A stretch of 27,816 bases of DNA from Bacteroidota bacterium (GCA_020627525.1 JAHDGP010000006.1:1-27816), one strand, 5' to 3'; numbered from the stretch's first letter, positions 14,405-23,352 are shown. Numbers and translations: made by a program. The notes: generated from the sequence alone by a model not told the origin.

Positions 14405-15694
14405 ATGAGTTTTATAGCGGATATTTTTGCAAGACAAATATTGGATTCTAGAGGCAATCCAACTATCGAAGTAGAGGTAATTACCGAAAGTGGCTATTTT
14501 GGGCGTGCAGCAGTTCCTTCTGGTGCTTCTACTGGCATCCATGAAGCAGTGGAGTTAAGGGATGGAGATAAAAACATTTACCTCGGTAAAAGTGTTATGC
14601 AGGCAGTATACAATGTCAATAACGAAATTGATGAAGCTCTGGAAGGATTCGATGTTTTTGATCAAACAGAAATTGATCGAACATTGATTGATTTAGATGG
14701 TACAGAAAACAAAAGTAAACTTGGTGCCAATGCAATATTAGCTGTTTCAATGGCTTGTGCTAAAGCAGCAGCAGAAGCAAGTAGTCAATCGCTTTACCGT
14801 TACATTGGTGGTGTAAATGCTAAAACACTTCCAATACCAATGATGAACATTATAAACGGTGGATCACACGCTGACAACAGCATCGACTTCCAAGAGTTTA
14901 TGGTTGTTCCTTGTGGTGCAGATACTTTTTCGGAAGCATTGAGAATGGGTGTGGAAACATTTCACCATCTTAAAAAAGTTTTGAGTAAAAAAGGTTATTC
15001 TACCAATGTTGGTGATGAAGGTGGTTTTGCTCCAAACTTAAAATCTAACGAAGAAGCTTTGGACACTATTTTGAAAGCAATTGAAAATGCTGGTTACAAA
15101 CCTGATGAAGATATTAAAATTGCATTGGATGTAGCATCTTCTGAATTTTACGATAAAGAAAAGAAAATTTATCATCTTGCTAAATCTAGTGGTAAAAAAT
15201 TGAAGTCAGAACAATTGATAGAGTATTACCAAAAACTTTGTGGCAAATATCCTATCATTTCAATAGAAGATGGATTAGATGAAGATGATTGGGCAGGTTG
15301 GAAAAAATTGACAAGTAAAATAGGTAAAAAAGTACAGCTTGTAGGAGATGACTTATTTGTTACCAATGTAAAAAGATTGGAACAAGGCATTAAAAAGAAA
15401 GTAGGAAATGCTATTTTAGTAAAAGTAAACCAGATTGGTACTTTAACAGAAACGATTGATGCCGTTTCGCTTGCAAGTAGAAATAAATACAATAGTGTAA
15501 TCAGTCATAGAAGCGGGGAAACAGAAGATGTTACCATTGCTGATCTTTCTGTAGGATTGAACACAGGACAAATTAAAACAGGCTCAGCCTCTCGTTCTGA
15601 CAGAGTTGCTAAATATAATCAATTGCTTAGAATTGAAGAAGAACTTGGAGACATTGCTATTTATCCAGGAAGAGATTATAAATTTGTAAAATAG
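14405..15694 (+). CDS. eno: Enolase
   Basis: This enzyme converts 2-phosphoglycerate to phosphoenolpyruvate in glycolysis, in the cytoplasm. All expected residues are present. E205 lies in NVGDEGGFAP and K340 in LVKVNQIGT (catalytic pair). D243, E288 and D315 are the magnesium ligands, and SHRSGETED (368-376) contributes the substrate loop. The N-terminus (IADIFARQILDSRGNPT) and the length of 429 residues are standard. A good promoter lies just upstream, so it is probably independently expressed. Downstream, before rbfA, is a 203-base spacer with a branched inverted repeat. Confidence 0.98.
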   Translation: MSFIADIFARQILDSRGNPTIEVEVITESGYFGRAAVPSGASTGIHEAVELRDGDKNIYLGKSVMQAVYNVNNEIDEALEGFDVFDQTEIDRTLIDLDGTENKSKLGANAILAVSMACAKAAAEASSQSLYRYIGGVNAKTLPIPMMNIINGGSHADNSIDFQEFMVVPCGADTFSEALRMGVETFHHLKKVLSKKGYSTNVGDEGGFAPNLKSNEEALDTILKAIENAGYKPDEDIKIALDVASSEFYDKEKKIYHLAKSSGKKLKSEQLIEYYQKLCGKYPIISIEDGLDEDDWAGWKKLTSKIGKKVQLVGDDLFVTNVKRLEQGIKKKVGNAILVKVNQIGTLTETIDAVSLASRNKYNSVISHRSGETEDVTIADLSVGLNTGQIKTGSASRSDRVAKYNQLLRIEEELGDIAIYPGRDYKFVK

Positions 15695-15747
15695 TATAAT
15701 TAGAATACAAAGTATTAAGTAGATCGAAAAATAAAATCAAAGGTGAG

Positions 15748-15850
15748 AAAGAGGATAGTTATTCAGTATAAAATAATATGAAAATCATATTAGTTTTCTG
15801 TAATTTTTGGATGGGGTTTCAACAAGGCAGAAATGAATAACTACCTCTTT
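15748..15850. repeat. Branched inverted-repeat element between eno and rbfA
   Basis: The outer arms 15748-15765 and 15834-15850 pair over 17 positions with one bulged A. Enclosed are a perfect hairpin at 15775-15791 (AATATGA, AAA, TCATATT) and a second stem, TTTCTG 15795-15800 with CAGAAA 15828-15833, which abuts the outer right arm. Together they form a three-way-junction-like shape. A T-rich run (15848 onward) follows. It may be a structured RNA, an eno terminator, an rbfA leader or a small mobile element. Confidence 0.5.
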
Positions 15851-15897
15851 TTCTTCTTCTCAATGCGGTGTTACTCCAATCGCTTATAAATAATCAA

Positions 15898-16254
15898 ATG
15901 GACTCAATAAGACAACAACAAATTGCTAAACATGTTCAACAAGCATTGGTTACTACTTTTCAAGTACATGGACGCGATATTTATGGTGGTGCTTTTGTTA
16001 CTATTAGTGAAATAAAAGTTACACCCGACTTGCAAATTGCCAAAGTATACCTCAGCGTTTACAACGTTGAAGACAAGTTGGCTATCGTCAATAATGTCTC
16101 AAAGAATGGTTCTTTTCTTCGTAAAAAAGTGGGCGAAAAAATCCGTAAAAAAGTTAGACACATTCCTGAATTGCACTTTTACATTGATGAAACTTTGGAC
16201 GAAGTGTTTAACATTGATAAATTGTTCAAAAAAATCAAGGATGAAGAAGAGTAA
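15898..16254 (+). CDS. rbfA: Ribosome-binding factor A
   Basis: A 118-residue KH-like protein that binds immature 30S subunits and helps 16S rRNA processing, notably in cold. The start MDSIRQQQIAKHVQQALVTTF and the core VTISEIKVTPDLQIAKVYLSVY, then RKKVRHIPELHFYIDETLDE, follow the RbfA pattern. I chose ATG 15898 over GTG 15868, because the ten extra residues of the longer form do not fit the family. The AlkC-like gene starts 29 bases downstream and probably shares the transcript. The structured element ends 47 bases before this start and could control it. Confidence 0.92.
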   Translation: MDSIRQQQIAKHVQQALVTTFQVHGRDIYGGAFVTISEIKVTPDLQIAKVYLSVYNVEDKLAIVNNVSKNGSFLRKKVGEKIRKKVRHIPELHFYIDETLDEVFNIDKLFKKIKDEEE

Positions 16255-16283
16255 TCTTAATACAAAAATCAATATTACTTTTT

Positions 16284-17405
16284 ATGGCTGATTATCAATT
16301 AAAAAATATTTTTTTTCACGAAGCTTTTATAAAAGAATTTTCTGAAATTTTTGAAGGTATTCATCCATCTTTTGATAAAAAAGCATTTGCAAAACAAGTA
16401 TTAGACAAAGACTGGGAAGCCAGAGAATTGAAAGAAAGAATGCGACACATAACGCTTATGTTGCATAATCATCTTCCAAAAAACTTTAAAAAGGCAGCCA
16501 GTATTCTCAAAAAACTAGTAACTCATTTATTAAAAGAAAAGCCCCTTAAAGGCAGCCTTTCTTTTGAGTACATGTTTTTGCCTGATTACATTGAAATATT
16601 TGGTCAGGAAGATATTGACAGTTCTATAAATGCAATTGAAAAAATAACTCAATACTCCAGTGCTGAATTTGCGGTCCGTCCATTTATAAAAAATCATCCT
16701 AAAAAAATGATGGCACAAATGCAGAAGTGGACCAATCACAAAAACAAGTGGGTGAGAAGGTTGGCAACGGAGGGTTGCAGGCCTCGTCTTCCGTGGGGAA
16801 TGGCATTGGGTGATTTAAAAAAAGATCCAACACTGGTTGTTCAAATATTAGAAAAACTAAAAAACGATTCAGCAGAAACCGTCAGACGAAGCGTTGCCAA
16901 TAACTTAAATGACATTTCTAAAGATCATCCCAAATTGGCTTTGGAATTGGGCAAAAAGTGGATTGGTAAAGAAACGGATGTTGATTGGATTGTAAAACAT
17001 GGCTTGCGAACATTGCTCAAGCAAGGCAATGTTGATGCAATGCTTTTGTTTGGCTTTGCTGATCCTGCCAACATCGTCATTTCGGAGTTGAAAATGGAGC
17101 CTCAACAGATAAAGATTGGCGACGGAGGGGAGTTTTCATTTCAATTAAATATCAATAGTAAAAAGAAGAAAGTAAAACTCAGGTTGGAGTACTTTATATA
17201 TTTTATGAAAGCCAATGGAAAATTATCCAAAAAAATATTTCAACTAAAAGAAAAAATATATCCTGGAGGATTGCAAGAGGCATTCAAGAAAAAACAACAT
17301 TTCAAAAACCTGACAACAAGAAAGCACTACGCTGGAACACACAAACTAAGCATTGTAGTGAATGGTGTTGAAAAGGCAATATCAGAATTTGAACTTATAA
17401 ACTAA
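16284..17405 (+). CDS. AlkC-type DNA alkylation repair glycosylase
   Basis: A 373-residue protein of the AlkC/AlkD HEAT-like repeat superfamily, which excises alkylated purines such as 3-methyladenine or 3-methylcytosine without base flipping. Residues 1-250 are helical repeats with the AlkC signature EFAVRPFI (about 130-137), then WVRRLATEGCRPRLPWG (about 154-170). Residues about 258-373 are beta-rich (FQLNINSKKKKVKLRLEYFIYF, HKLSIVVNG) and match the C-terminal Ig-like domain carried by one AlkC subgroup. It lies 29 bases after rbfA and is convergent with pdxH, 15 bases away. The family call is strong; lesion specificity is not visible. Confidence 0.88.
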   Translation: MADYQLKNIFFHEAFIKEFSEIFEGIHPSFDKKAFAKQVLDKDWEARELKERMRHITLMLHNHLPKNFKKAASILKKLVTHLLKEKPLKGSLSFEYMFLPDYIEIFGQEDIDSSINAIEKITQYSSAEFAVRPFIKNHPKKMMAQMQKWTNHKNKWVRRLATEGCRPRLPWGMALGDLKKDPTLVVQILEKLKNDSAETVRRSVANNLNDISKDHPKLALELGKKWIGKETDVDWIVKHGLRTLLKQGNVDAMLLFGFADPANIVISELKMEPQQIKIGDGGEFSFQLNINSKKKKVKLRLEYFIYFMKANGKLSKKIFQLKEKIYPGGLQEAFKKKQHFKNLTTRKHYAGTHKLSIVVNGVEKAISEFELIN

Positions 17406-17420
17406 TTACATTACCAATTT

Positions 17421-18077
17421 TTATGGTGCCAACCTGGCAATATTCCACTGATCGTTTTCCAATTTAAATATAATTCTATCGTGCAACCGACTGGTTCGCC
17501 CTTGCCAAAACTCAAAATACTTTGGTTTCACCACAAAACCGCCCCAATGCTCAGGGCGAGGCAATTTGTCAACATCGGCATACTGCTTTTCCAATTCCGC
17601 TTTTTTATCCTCCAAAATAGTTCTGGATTCAATTTCCTCACTCTGATTTGAAACCCAAGCCCCTATTTGACTCCCTTTTGGTCGAGAATGGAAGTAAGTG
17701 GTAGATTGTTCTGGACTAATTTTTTCACAAATACCTTCAATCCTGATTTGACGATGCAATGCGCCCCAATAAAACAGTAATGCAACAGTTGGGTTTTTAA
17801 CCAATTCTTGCCCTTTTTTGCTATTGTAATTGGTATAAAAAACAAATCCATCCTCATTGAAAGCTTTTAACAGTGTTATACGAGCTGAAGGAATAGACGC
17901 TTGATTAGAGGTAGCAACCACCATTGCATTGGCTTCGTATATCTCTGGGGCTATAACCGCTTGATCAAACCAATTTTTAAATTGATTAAAAGGGTTTTGT
18001 GCGATAGCTGATTTTGTTAATGTACCTTTTTCGTAGCTTTTGCGCATTTCAGATATTGAGTCCTTATTTTTTGACAT
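17421..18077 (-). CDS. pdxH: Pyridoxamine 5'-phosphate oxidase
   Basis: A 218-residue FMN-dependent oxidase that converts pyridoxine or pyridoxamine 5'-phosphate to pyridoxal 5'-phosphate, the last step of vitamin B6 synthesis and salvage. Family features are ARITLLKAFNEDGFVFYTNY and SKKGQELVKNP (FMN contacts), FYWGALHRQIRIEG, YFHSRPKGSQIGAWVSNQS, and the C-terminal GRTSRLHDRI with the catalytic-site Arg and His. The ATG at 18077 gives the usual start, MSKNKDSISEMRKSYEKG. Longer in-frame sequence to 18125 adds 16 residues unlike the family. It is monocistronic, divergent from the T9SS protein. Confidence 0.95.
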   Translation of the reverse strand: MSKNKDSISEMRKSYEKGTLTKSAIAQNPFNQFKNWFDQAVIAPEIYEANAMVVATSNQASIPSARITLLKAFNEDGFVFYTNYNSKKGQELVKNPTVALLFYWGALHRQIRIEGICEKISPEQSTTYFHSRPKGSQIGAWVSNQSEEIESRTILEDKKAELEKQYADVDKLPRPEHWGGFVVKPKYFEFWQGRTSRLHDRIIFKLENDQWNIARLAP

Positions 18078-18223
18078 AAAATTCGTATTTAGCTTTACAA
18101 GTATACTGATTTCAATAGGAAACAAGACAAAAAAGACAGTTACAGTGCCAGACTTCTTGTTTTATTGTTACTTAACTCGGGAAAGTGAAATATGTTTTTT
18201 AAAACATCGTTAAACAATTTTAA

Positions 18224-18231
18224 TAACTTTG
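18224..18231 (+). promoter_or_regulatory. -7 promoter element for T9SS cargo gene
   Basis: TAACTTTG is an exact TAnnTTTG match. It ends 25 bases before the TTG start at 18257. A T-rich stretch at 18195-18200 could be a weak -33 element, but the spacing is long. Confidence 0.45.
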
Positions 18232-18256
18232 CGCAACAAAACAATACACCAATACC

Positions 18257-20032
18257 TTGAATAAGATATTTTTTTGCTTCGTTTTACTACTTTTTGGACT
18301 AAATTCTTTTTCTCAGTCATTAGAACCTGATGGTCCACCAATATTGACATGTGTAGAAGAAGAAAATCCGAATGATAACCGAATTGAGTGGATAAATAAC
18401 CACAATTGTGGTCCTAACTTCACAGCAACTGATATTTATGAATCGGATAACCCAAATTCTGGCTTTACCTTAAAAAAGAGTGTTACAAATTCGGTTCAAG
18501 TATTAGAAGTGTTAAACTCGGCATCATCTAGTAGTTATTACTATTTGGTAACACGTTGTGTTAATGGAGCTTCACTACCGTCGGATACAATTGGGACAAT
18601 CATTCACGAATCGCCAAATATTAGAAGTGCGTCAATATTATCAGGCTCAACGGTTACCATTACTTGGGAAGGAATTGATAAATCTGACGTACAAGGATAT
18701 TTTATATATAGGATAGAAGCACAAGGTCCCACGCTAATTGATTCGGTATTTGTAGACAATTTGCCCTGTGGAAATGCAGAATTTCCTTGTTATGAAGATG
18801 TTTTTGCTACACCAGATATTGATTCAGAAGAATATTCCATAACAGTTTTTGATAGATGTAATAACAAAAATTCGTCAGCTGCGATTTCAACTGTAGCCAC
18901 ACACCAAACCATCTTTTTAAAGGCAGACTATGACTCTTGTAGTAGTAAAGTAGAACTTTCTTGGACACCTTATGAGGGTTGGGATAGTATCAAAGAATAC
19001 AGGATATTTAAAAACTTTGATCCAATAGATGTGGTACCTGGAAATCAGTTTACCTATGAATATACAATAGCTGGAAATGATCCAACACCGTTGATTTTTG
19101 AATTACAAGCAATTAAAGGCAGTGGACTTGGAGCTGGTGTTGATAATTCTAAATCAAATGAAATTTCTGTAAATATTGGTTTGGCAAGTTTGCCTACATT
19201 TATAAAACTTAGAAATGTATCAGTTGTAAATGAAGGACAAATTCAAGTAGATTGGTTTTATGATGCAACAGGAACAGCAAATAATTTATACATAAATAGA
19301 GGTGCGGATCCAAATAGTTTAAGTCAGATATTAAACATGGGACCATTAGGACCAACAACTCCTGTATCTACAATAGACAATTCAGCAAACACTTCCAAAG
19401 AGGCTTATTATTATCACCTCTCTGCTCAAAATGATTGTGGCGTTTCAGTACTGTCCGACACAGCCAGAACCATACACTTAGCAGGCAATGACAATTTCGA
19501 TTTGTCAAATGGATTAAGTTGGAATAAGTTTGAATTGAAAGACGCAACTGTTGTTGAATATGTTTTACAAAGAAAAGAAAATGGTTCACTAATAGACCTT
19601 GCTTTTTTTGGTCCAAATGAACCTTTAGAATATATTGATGACGTTTCCAACACCGAACCGGATAATGGTTCTTATTGCTATAGAATTGACTGCAAGTTTG
19701 AACTTACAACAAATTTAGCAAACAATACTTTTTCAAATGAGGTTTGTATCAACCAAACTTCAAGAATGTTTGTACCATCTGCATTTTCACCTAATGGTGT
19801 CAACAAGGTTTTCAAGCCTGTTTTTCTTTATCCTAATAATGAAAATTACTCGATGGTTGTTTTCACAAAATGGGGGGAAGTTGTTTTTGAAAGCAACGAT
19901 ACTGATATTGGATGGGATGGAACTATTGGAGGCGAATTGGCACCACAAGGTGTATATGCATATGTGATACAAATGCAATCTACCAATGGAAATACTATTC
20001 CAAGAAAAGGAACAGTTCTTTTATTAAGATAA
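18257..20032 (+). CDS. T9SS-secreted protein with CHU_C sorting domain
   Basis: A 591-residue exported protein. A signal peptide of about 20 residues (ending NSFSQ) starts at TTG 18257. Several FN3/Ig-like modules follow between residues 30 and 500, visible as repeating patterns such as ITWEGIDKSDVQGYFIYR, LSWTPYEGWDSIKEYRIF and VDWFYDATGTANNLYINRG. Residues 504-591 form the 'gliding motility-associated' CHU_C domain (MFVPSAFSPNG, FTKWGEVVFESND, GWDGTIGG, APQGVYAYVI). That domain is a type B signal for the type IX secretion system. No enzymatic domain is visible, so it is likely an adhesin or surface scaffold. Numerous cysteines suggest disulfides. Confidence 0.9.
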   Translation: MNKIFFCFVLLLFGLNSFSQSLEPDGPPILTCVEEENPNDNRIEWINNHNCGPNFTATDIYESDNPNSGFTLKKSVTNSVQVLEVLNSASSSSYYYLVTRCVNGASLPSDTIGTIIHESPNIRSASILSGSTVTITWEGIDKSDVQGYFIYRIEAQGPTLIDSVFVDNLPCGNAEFPCYEDVFATPDIDSEEYSITVFDRCNNKNSSAAISTVATHQTIFLKADYDSCSSKVELSWTPYEGWDSIKEYRIFKNFDPIDVVPGNQFTYEYTIAGNDPTPLIFELQAIKGSGLGAGVDNSKSNEISVNIGLASLPTFIKLRNVSVVNEGQIQVDWFYDATGTANNLYINRGADPNSLSQILNMGPLGPTTPVSTIDNSANTSKEAYYYHLSAQNDCGVSVLSDTARTIHLAGNDNFDLSNGLSWNKFELKDATVVEYVLQRKENGSLIDLAFFGPNEPLEYIDDVSNTEPDNGSYCYRIDCKFELTTNLANNTFSNEVCINQTSRMFVPSAFSPNGVNKVFKPVFLYPNNENYSMVVFTKWGEVVFESNDTDIGWDGTIGGELAPQGVYAYVIQMQSTNGNTIPRKGTVLLLR

Positions 20033-20432
20033 ACCTACGTTTTATTTGCAATTTAGCTCAACATTAATGCAAGCAATTTGTTATTGAAATTAATATTTTT
20101 ACATAGCACGCTCTCAGCCTAATAGCAGGACTTTCAAAGGAGCGTACAATAAAAAAATAAACAAAAAAAGTCCAAGTATGAGTAAATTTAAGAATAGCAT
20201 TTATGCAAATAACCCTCTCATTTTTCTCAACAAGTAATACCAATCAAAGTACTTATTTTATTTATTAGAACCTGTTTAATAGACAAATACGATCTATTTT
20301 TAAACAAAGAGAAGTAAAATACGTTAAACACACACTAATAATTATTTAAAAATTTGTATTTTTAGATTAATTTTATTTAATAATACAAATGCAGCAAGTG
20401 TTTAATCCTTGCAATAACAAAAATTTAAAACT
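20033..20432. other. Intergenic region with one stem-loop
   Basis: No gene is supported in this 400-base spacer. The only clear structure is a stem-loop: ACGCTC (20108-20113) pairs with GAGCGT (20140-20145), enclosing a loop with a short CCT/AGG helix. It is followed by an A-rich run rather than T's, so on the plus strand it is not a normal terminator. A 19-codon ORF from ATG 20178 is too short to support. The superoxide dismutase promoter is probably in the last 100 AT-rich bases but was not identified. Confidence 0.4.
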
Positions 20433-21059
20433 ATGGCATTTAAACTTCCAGATTTACCTTATGACTACAAGGCACTAGAACCACATTTTGATGGAAAGAC
20501 CATGAAAATTCATTACGGCAAACACCATGCTGGATATACAAACAAACTTAATGGTGCTATTGAAGGAACAGACCTAGAAAAGCTTTCAATAGAAGAGTTA
20601 TTAAAAAAGCATGCAGCTAGCAACACAGGAGTAAGAAACAATGGAGGGGGATTTTATAACCATTCCTTATTTTGGAAAATTTTATCTCCTGAAGGGGGTG
20701 ATGGAAGTTTCCCAAAGACAAGTAAGTTTGGAAAAGATTTCCTAAAAACATTTGGAACACTTGAAAAATTCAAAGAAGATTTTTCAAAAACAGCAGCTAC
20801 AAGGTTTGGCTCAGGCTGGGCTTGGTTGTGTTTGAACAAAAGAAAAAAACTAAAAATTTGTTCTACTCCAAATCAAGACAATCCGTTGATGAATGTTGAA
20901 ACAAATGGCTGTTCGGGCAAGCCTCTTTTGGGCTTAGATGTTTGGGAACATGCTTATTATTTAAAATACCAAAACAAAAGACCTGATTATATTGAAGCTT
21001 TCTTCTCTATAGTGAATTGGAAACAAGTTAGCAAAAACTATAACGCTGCAGTTAAATAA
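20433..21059 (+). CDS. Iron/manganese superoxide dismutase
   Basis: This enzyme dismutates superoxide to peroxide and oxygen, in the cytoplasm. The four metal ligands are H27, H77, D169 and H173, in the contexts MKIHYGKHH, GGFYNHSLFW and LGLDVWEHAYY. The NNGGGFYNHSLFW pattern and STPNQDNPLM segment (Q148) resemble Mn-type or cambialistic enzymes more than strict Fe-SOD. The metal cannot be fixed from sequence, so I give neither sodA nor sodB. At 208 residues it is of normal length and lacks a signal peptide. The gene ends 21 bases before a strong hairpin terminator. Confidence 0.95.
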   Translation: MAFKLPDLPYDYKALEPHFDGKTMKIHYGKHHAGYTNKLNGAIEGTDLEKLSIEELLKKHAASNTGVRNNGGGFYNHSLFWKILSPEGGDGSFPKTSKFGKDFLKTFGTLEKFKEDFSKTAATRFGSGWAWLCLNKRKKLKICSTPNQDNPLMNVETNGCSGKPLLGLDVWEHAYYLKYQNKRPDYIEAFFSIVNWKQVSKNYNAAVK

Positions 21060-21080
21060 TTTTTGCTAGTAATAGTATCA

Positions 21081-21118
21081 AAAGAGGTTGGCTCAACATT
21101 GAGCCAACCTCTTTTTTT
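21081..21118 (+). terminator. Superoxide dismutase intrinsic terminator
   Basis: A 15-bp perfect stem (21081-21095 with 21100-21114; AAAGAGGTTGGCTCA) encloses the loop ACAT, and the T run extends to 21118. It is one of the strongest terminators in the window. It also overlaps the stop codon of the convergent small membrane protein gene and could serve both strands. Confidence 0.93.
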
Positions 21119-21479
21119 ATAATTTAAAATAACTCCTTCTGATCCAAGCCCAACGCCCTCTTTTTTGTAGATAATACAAATCCTCCTCATAATCATAAGC
21201 CTCTTGTTCAAAAGAAATTTGGCGATATGCGGCAAAATGATTTTTATAGGCAAGTAAGCGAACGATATATTCCAATAAATACAAAATATAAAAACCCACA
21301 ACCAACATTTCTTTTTGTTGTTCAATATGAATTCTTTCATGATTCATCAAAACAACATTTTCCCTATGACGCTCGTGATTGAGCACTACAAACGGAAATA
21401 AGGTTATTGCACTAGCATGACCAGCGACAAAATATTTCATAAAAAAGGGACTAACTACAACGATCATTTCAAAATTCAT
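21117..21479 (-). CDS. Small membrane protein with HExxH motif
   Basis: A 120-residue protein of a type common in Bacteroidota but without an established function. It carries a zincin-like HERIH at residues 47-51, followed by a membrane helix (about 58-76) and then FEQEAYDYEED (90-100). That segment supplies glutamates that could be the third metal ligand. An N-terminal hydrophobic stretch (LFPFVVL) precedes the motif. This suggests a minimal membrane metallopeptidase, but activity is inferred only. The start could be M1 or M5 (21467). It diverges from the transporter with only 11 bases between start codons, so each gene's promoter must lie inside the other's coding sequence or further away. 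Confidence 0.72.
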   Translation of the reverse strand: MNFEMIVVVSPFFMKYFVAGHASAITLFPFVVLNHERHRENVVLMNHERIHIEQQKEMLVVGFYILYLLEYIVRLLAYKNHFAAYRQISFEQEAYDYEEDLYYLQKRGRWAWIRRSYFKL

Positions 21480-21490
21480 TAACTTTCAAG

Positions 21491-22441
21491 ATGGAGCAAT
21501 CTATAAACGATGCAAATCTAAATTTTAGTCCTCAAAGTTTATACTTACTGAACATAATTATGGGCTTTGTGATGTTTGGAGTCGCACTGGAGTTAAAACC
21601 GCTAGACTTCAAACGAATACTATACAATAGTAAATCTGCTTTAGTAGGTTTAAGTTCCCAATTAATTTTATTACCTGTCCTAACCATGGTTTATTGTACA
21701 ATCCTATTGGATCTTGGATTGACAATGCCTAGCTTGGCTTTGGGTATGATTTTAATAGCAGCCTGCCCTGGTGGCAACATGTCTAATTTTATTTCGATGT
21801 TGGCTAAGGGGAATACCGCCTTATCGGTCAGTATGACGGCTGTCGTTACCATAACGGCCGTTTTTCTTACGCCAATCAGTTTCACTTTTTTTGCAGGAAT
21901 GCATCCCAAAACCCTTGCACTGTTAGAATCCATCAATATAGATTTTTATGAAATGTTGAAAACAGTCTTTTTAATTTTAGGCTTACCCTTGTTTCTTGGA
22001 ATGCTTTTCAATCATTATTTTCCCAAAATCACTTTAAAAATAATGCGTCCAATGAAGATATTTTCATTGATCGCCTTCATTTCTTTTGTAGTAATTGCAT
22101 TTATAACCAATTTTGAAACTTTCAAAAAATACATCTTTGTACTTGCTCCATTGGTATTCATTCACAATACCCTAGGAATCTTAGGCGCCTATTTATGGAG
22201 CAGTTTATTTAAGTTACCCCAATCTGACAGAAGATCTGTAACCATTGAAACATGTATTCAAAATTCAGGCTTAGCCCTTGTAATTATATTCACTTTTTTT
22301 CAAAATTCTCCAGCAGCAGGAGGAATGGCATGCATTGCGGGATGGTGGGCTATATGGCACTTAGTTGCAGGATTAAGCATCGCTTCTTTTTGGTCAAAAC
22401 GCAATCCTGAACCTTTAAGCAGTACAACAGTGGTCAAGTAA
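21491..22441 (+). CDS. BASS-family sodium symporter
   Basis: A 316-residue polytopic inner-membrane protein with about nine or ten helices, of the bile acid:sodium symporter (BASS) family. Signature segments are AACPGGNMSNFISMLAKGN (about 93-111), the unwound crossing region, and ETCIQNSGLALVI (about 253-265), which in the family helps bind sodium. Bacterial members move organic anions such as pantoate, keto acids or sulfated compounds; the substrate here is unknown. It starts 11 bases from the divergent small HExxH protein. Confidence 0.9.
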   Translation: MEQSINDANLNFSPQSLYLLNIIMGFVMFGVALELKPLDFKRILYNSKSALVGLSSQLILLPVLTMVYCTILLDLGLTMPSLALGMILIAACPGGNMSNFISMLAKGNTALSVSMTAVVTITAVFLTPISFTFFAGMHPKTLALLESINIDFYEMLKTVFLILGLPLFLGMLFNHYFPKITLKIMRPMKIFSLIAFISFVVIAFITNFETFKKYIFVLAPLVFIHNTLGILGAYLWSSLFKLPQSDRRSVTIETCIQNSGLALVIIFTFFQNSPAAGGMACIAGWWAIWHLVAGLSIASFWSKRNPEPLSSTTVVK

Positions 22442-22486
22442 AATATTTTTTATTAGCTGAGCAAAACAATTGTCAGTTTCTCACAT

Positions 22487-23335
22487 TCAATCCCTAGAAA
22501 TTTCTTCTTTATTTAAAAATTTATAGCCCACACTCAAAGACAGCCACGGTTTGCCATGATAGTCCCATTTTTTTATATCGTTTCTGCCTACCCAGTCCAT
22601 TCCACAAAACAAGCCTAATTGAAATGTATTGACAGCTCCTACAACACCTATTCCACTTGTAAAAGATAAAACTTCTAATGGATCATCACCCATATCAGTA
22701 TTTTTAGAATTTGATTTATGGATGGTTACAAAACCTGGTCCTGCAAAAACGCCCATCGAAACAGACAGCGAACTAAACCTTTGCCTTTCAAACTTTTTTC
22801 GATTAAAAAAACTATAGCCCAAGTAAGGTGCAACTGAAATATCCTTACTAATATCAAAAGGAATTTTTTCTCCATCTTTCGAAATACCAAAACGCAACTT
22901 TATAGGCAAAGACAAAATCCCCCAATCAATGGCTTTATAAGAATAGTTAAAACGCTCTTTCGGTCCTTTCAATAAATAAAAAACAGAGCGGTTATCTTCA
23001 TAATGATAATAGTCAGGAAACTCATCTTTTTTATATTCAAAGCTCTTTTCATAATAATTGTAAAACTGAATAAAAATAGTATCATCCACTATGTCAATGA
23101 GATGAAACTTCATCTTTTCAGCTTTCTTCTTCTTGGTAACCTTATCCTTTTTAAAATCACTTACCAATGAAATATACCGAATTTCATCACCCATTCTTTT
23201 ATTATACTTATCACAATATTTGTAAACTTTTACACCAGGTAACATTTTATATTTATAGCCTACATTTTCGACCTGGCTCATCGCAAAAATTTGGAATACA
23301 ATGGTTCCTAGTATTATAAAAAGTATCTGTTTCAT
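22487..23335 (-). CDS. Secreted protein with barrel-like C-terminus
   Basis: A 282-residue hypothetical protein, not recognised by name. A signal peptide (about 1-20, ending FAMSQ) is followed by a lysine-rich, soluble-looking part up to about residue 130. Then come strands with alternating pattern and many glycines and aromatics (ISVAPYLGYSFFN, LSVSMGVFAGPGFV, FQLGLFCGMDWVG, LSLSVGYKFLN). Those resemble an outer-membrane barrel or its last strands. The gene starts 17 bases after ruvB and probably shares its transcript, which may be coincidental. Function is unknown. Confidence 0.72.
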   Translation of the reverse strand: MKQILFIILGTIVFQIFAMSQVENVGYKYKMLPGVKVYKYCDKYNKRMGDEIRYISLVSDFKKDKVTKKKKAEKMKFHLIDIVDDTIFIQFYNYYEKSFEYKKDEFPDYYHYEDNRSVFYLLKGPKERFNYSYKAIDWGILSLPIKLRFGISKDGEKIPFDISKDISVAPYLGYSFFNRKKFERQRFSSLSVSMGVFAGPGFVTIHKSNSKNTDMGDDPLEVLSFTSGIGVVGAVNTFQLGLFCGMDWVGRNDIKKWDYHGKPWLSLSVGYKFLNKEEISRD

Positions 23336-23352
23336 ATTCTATTCACTGGGTT

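Noticed and set aside
20101..20150. TPP riboswitch, suggested by CTGAGAG on the minus strand
   Set aside because: The other conserved TPP blocks are absent and the flanking genes are not thiamine genes.
20178..20237. A 19-codon ORF in the spacer before superoxide dismutase
   Set aside because: It is too short, has no recognisable motif or promoter, and lies in AT-rich sequence where such ORFs are common.
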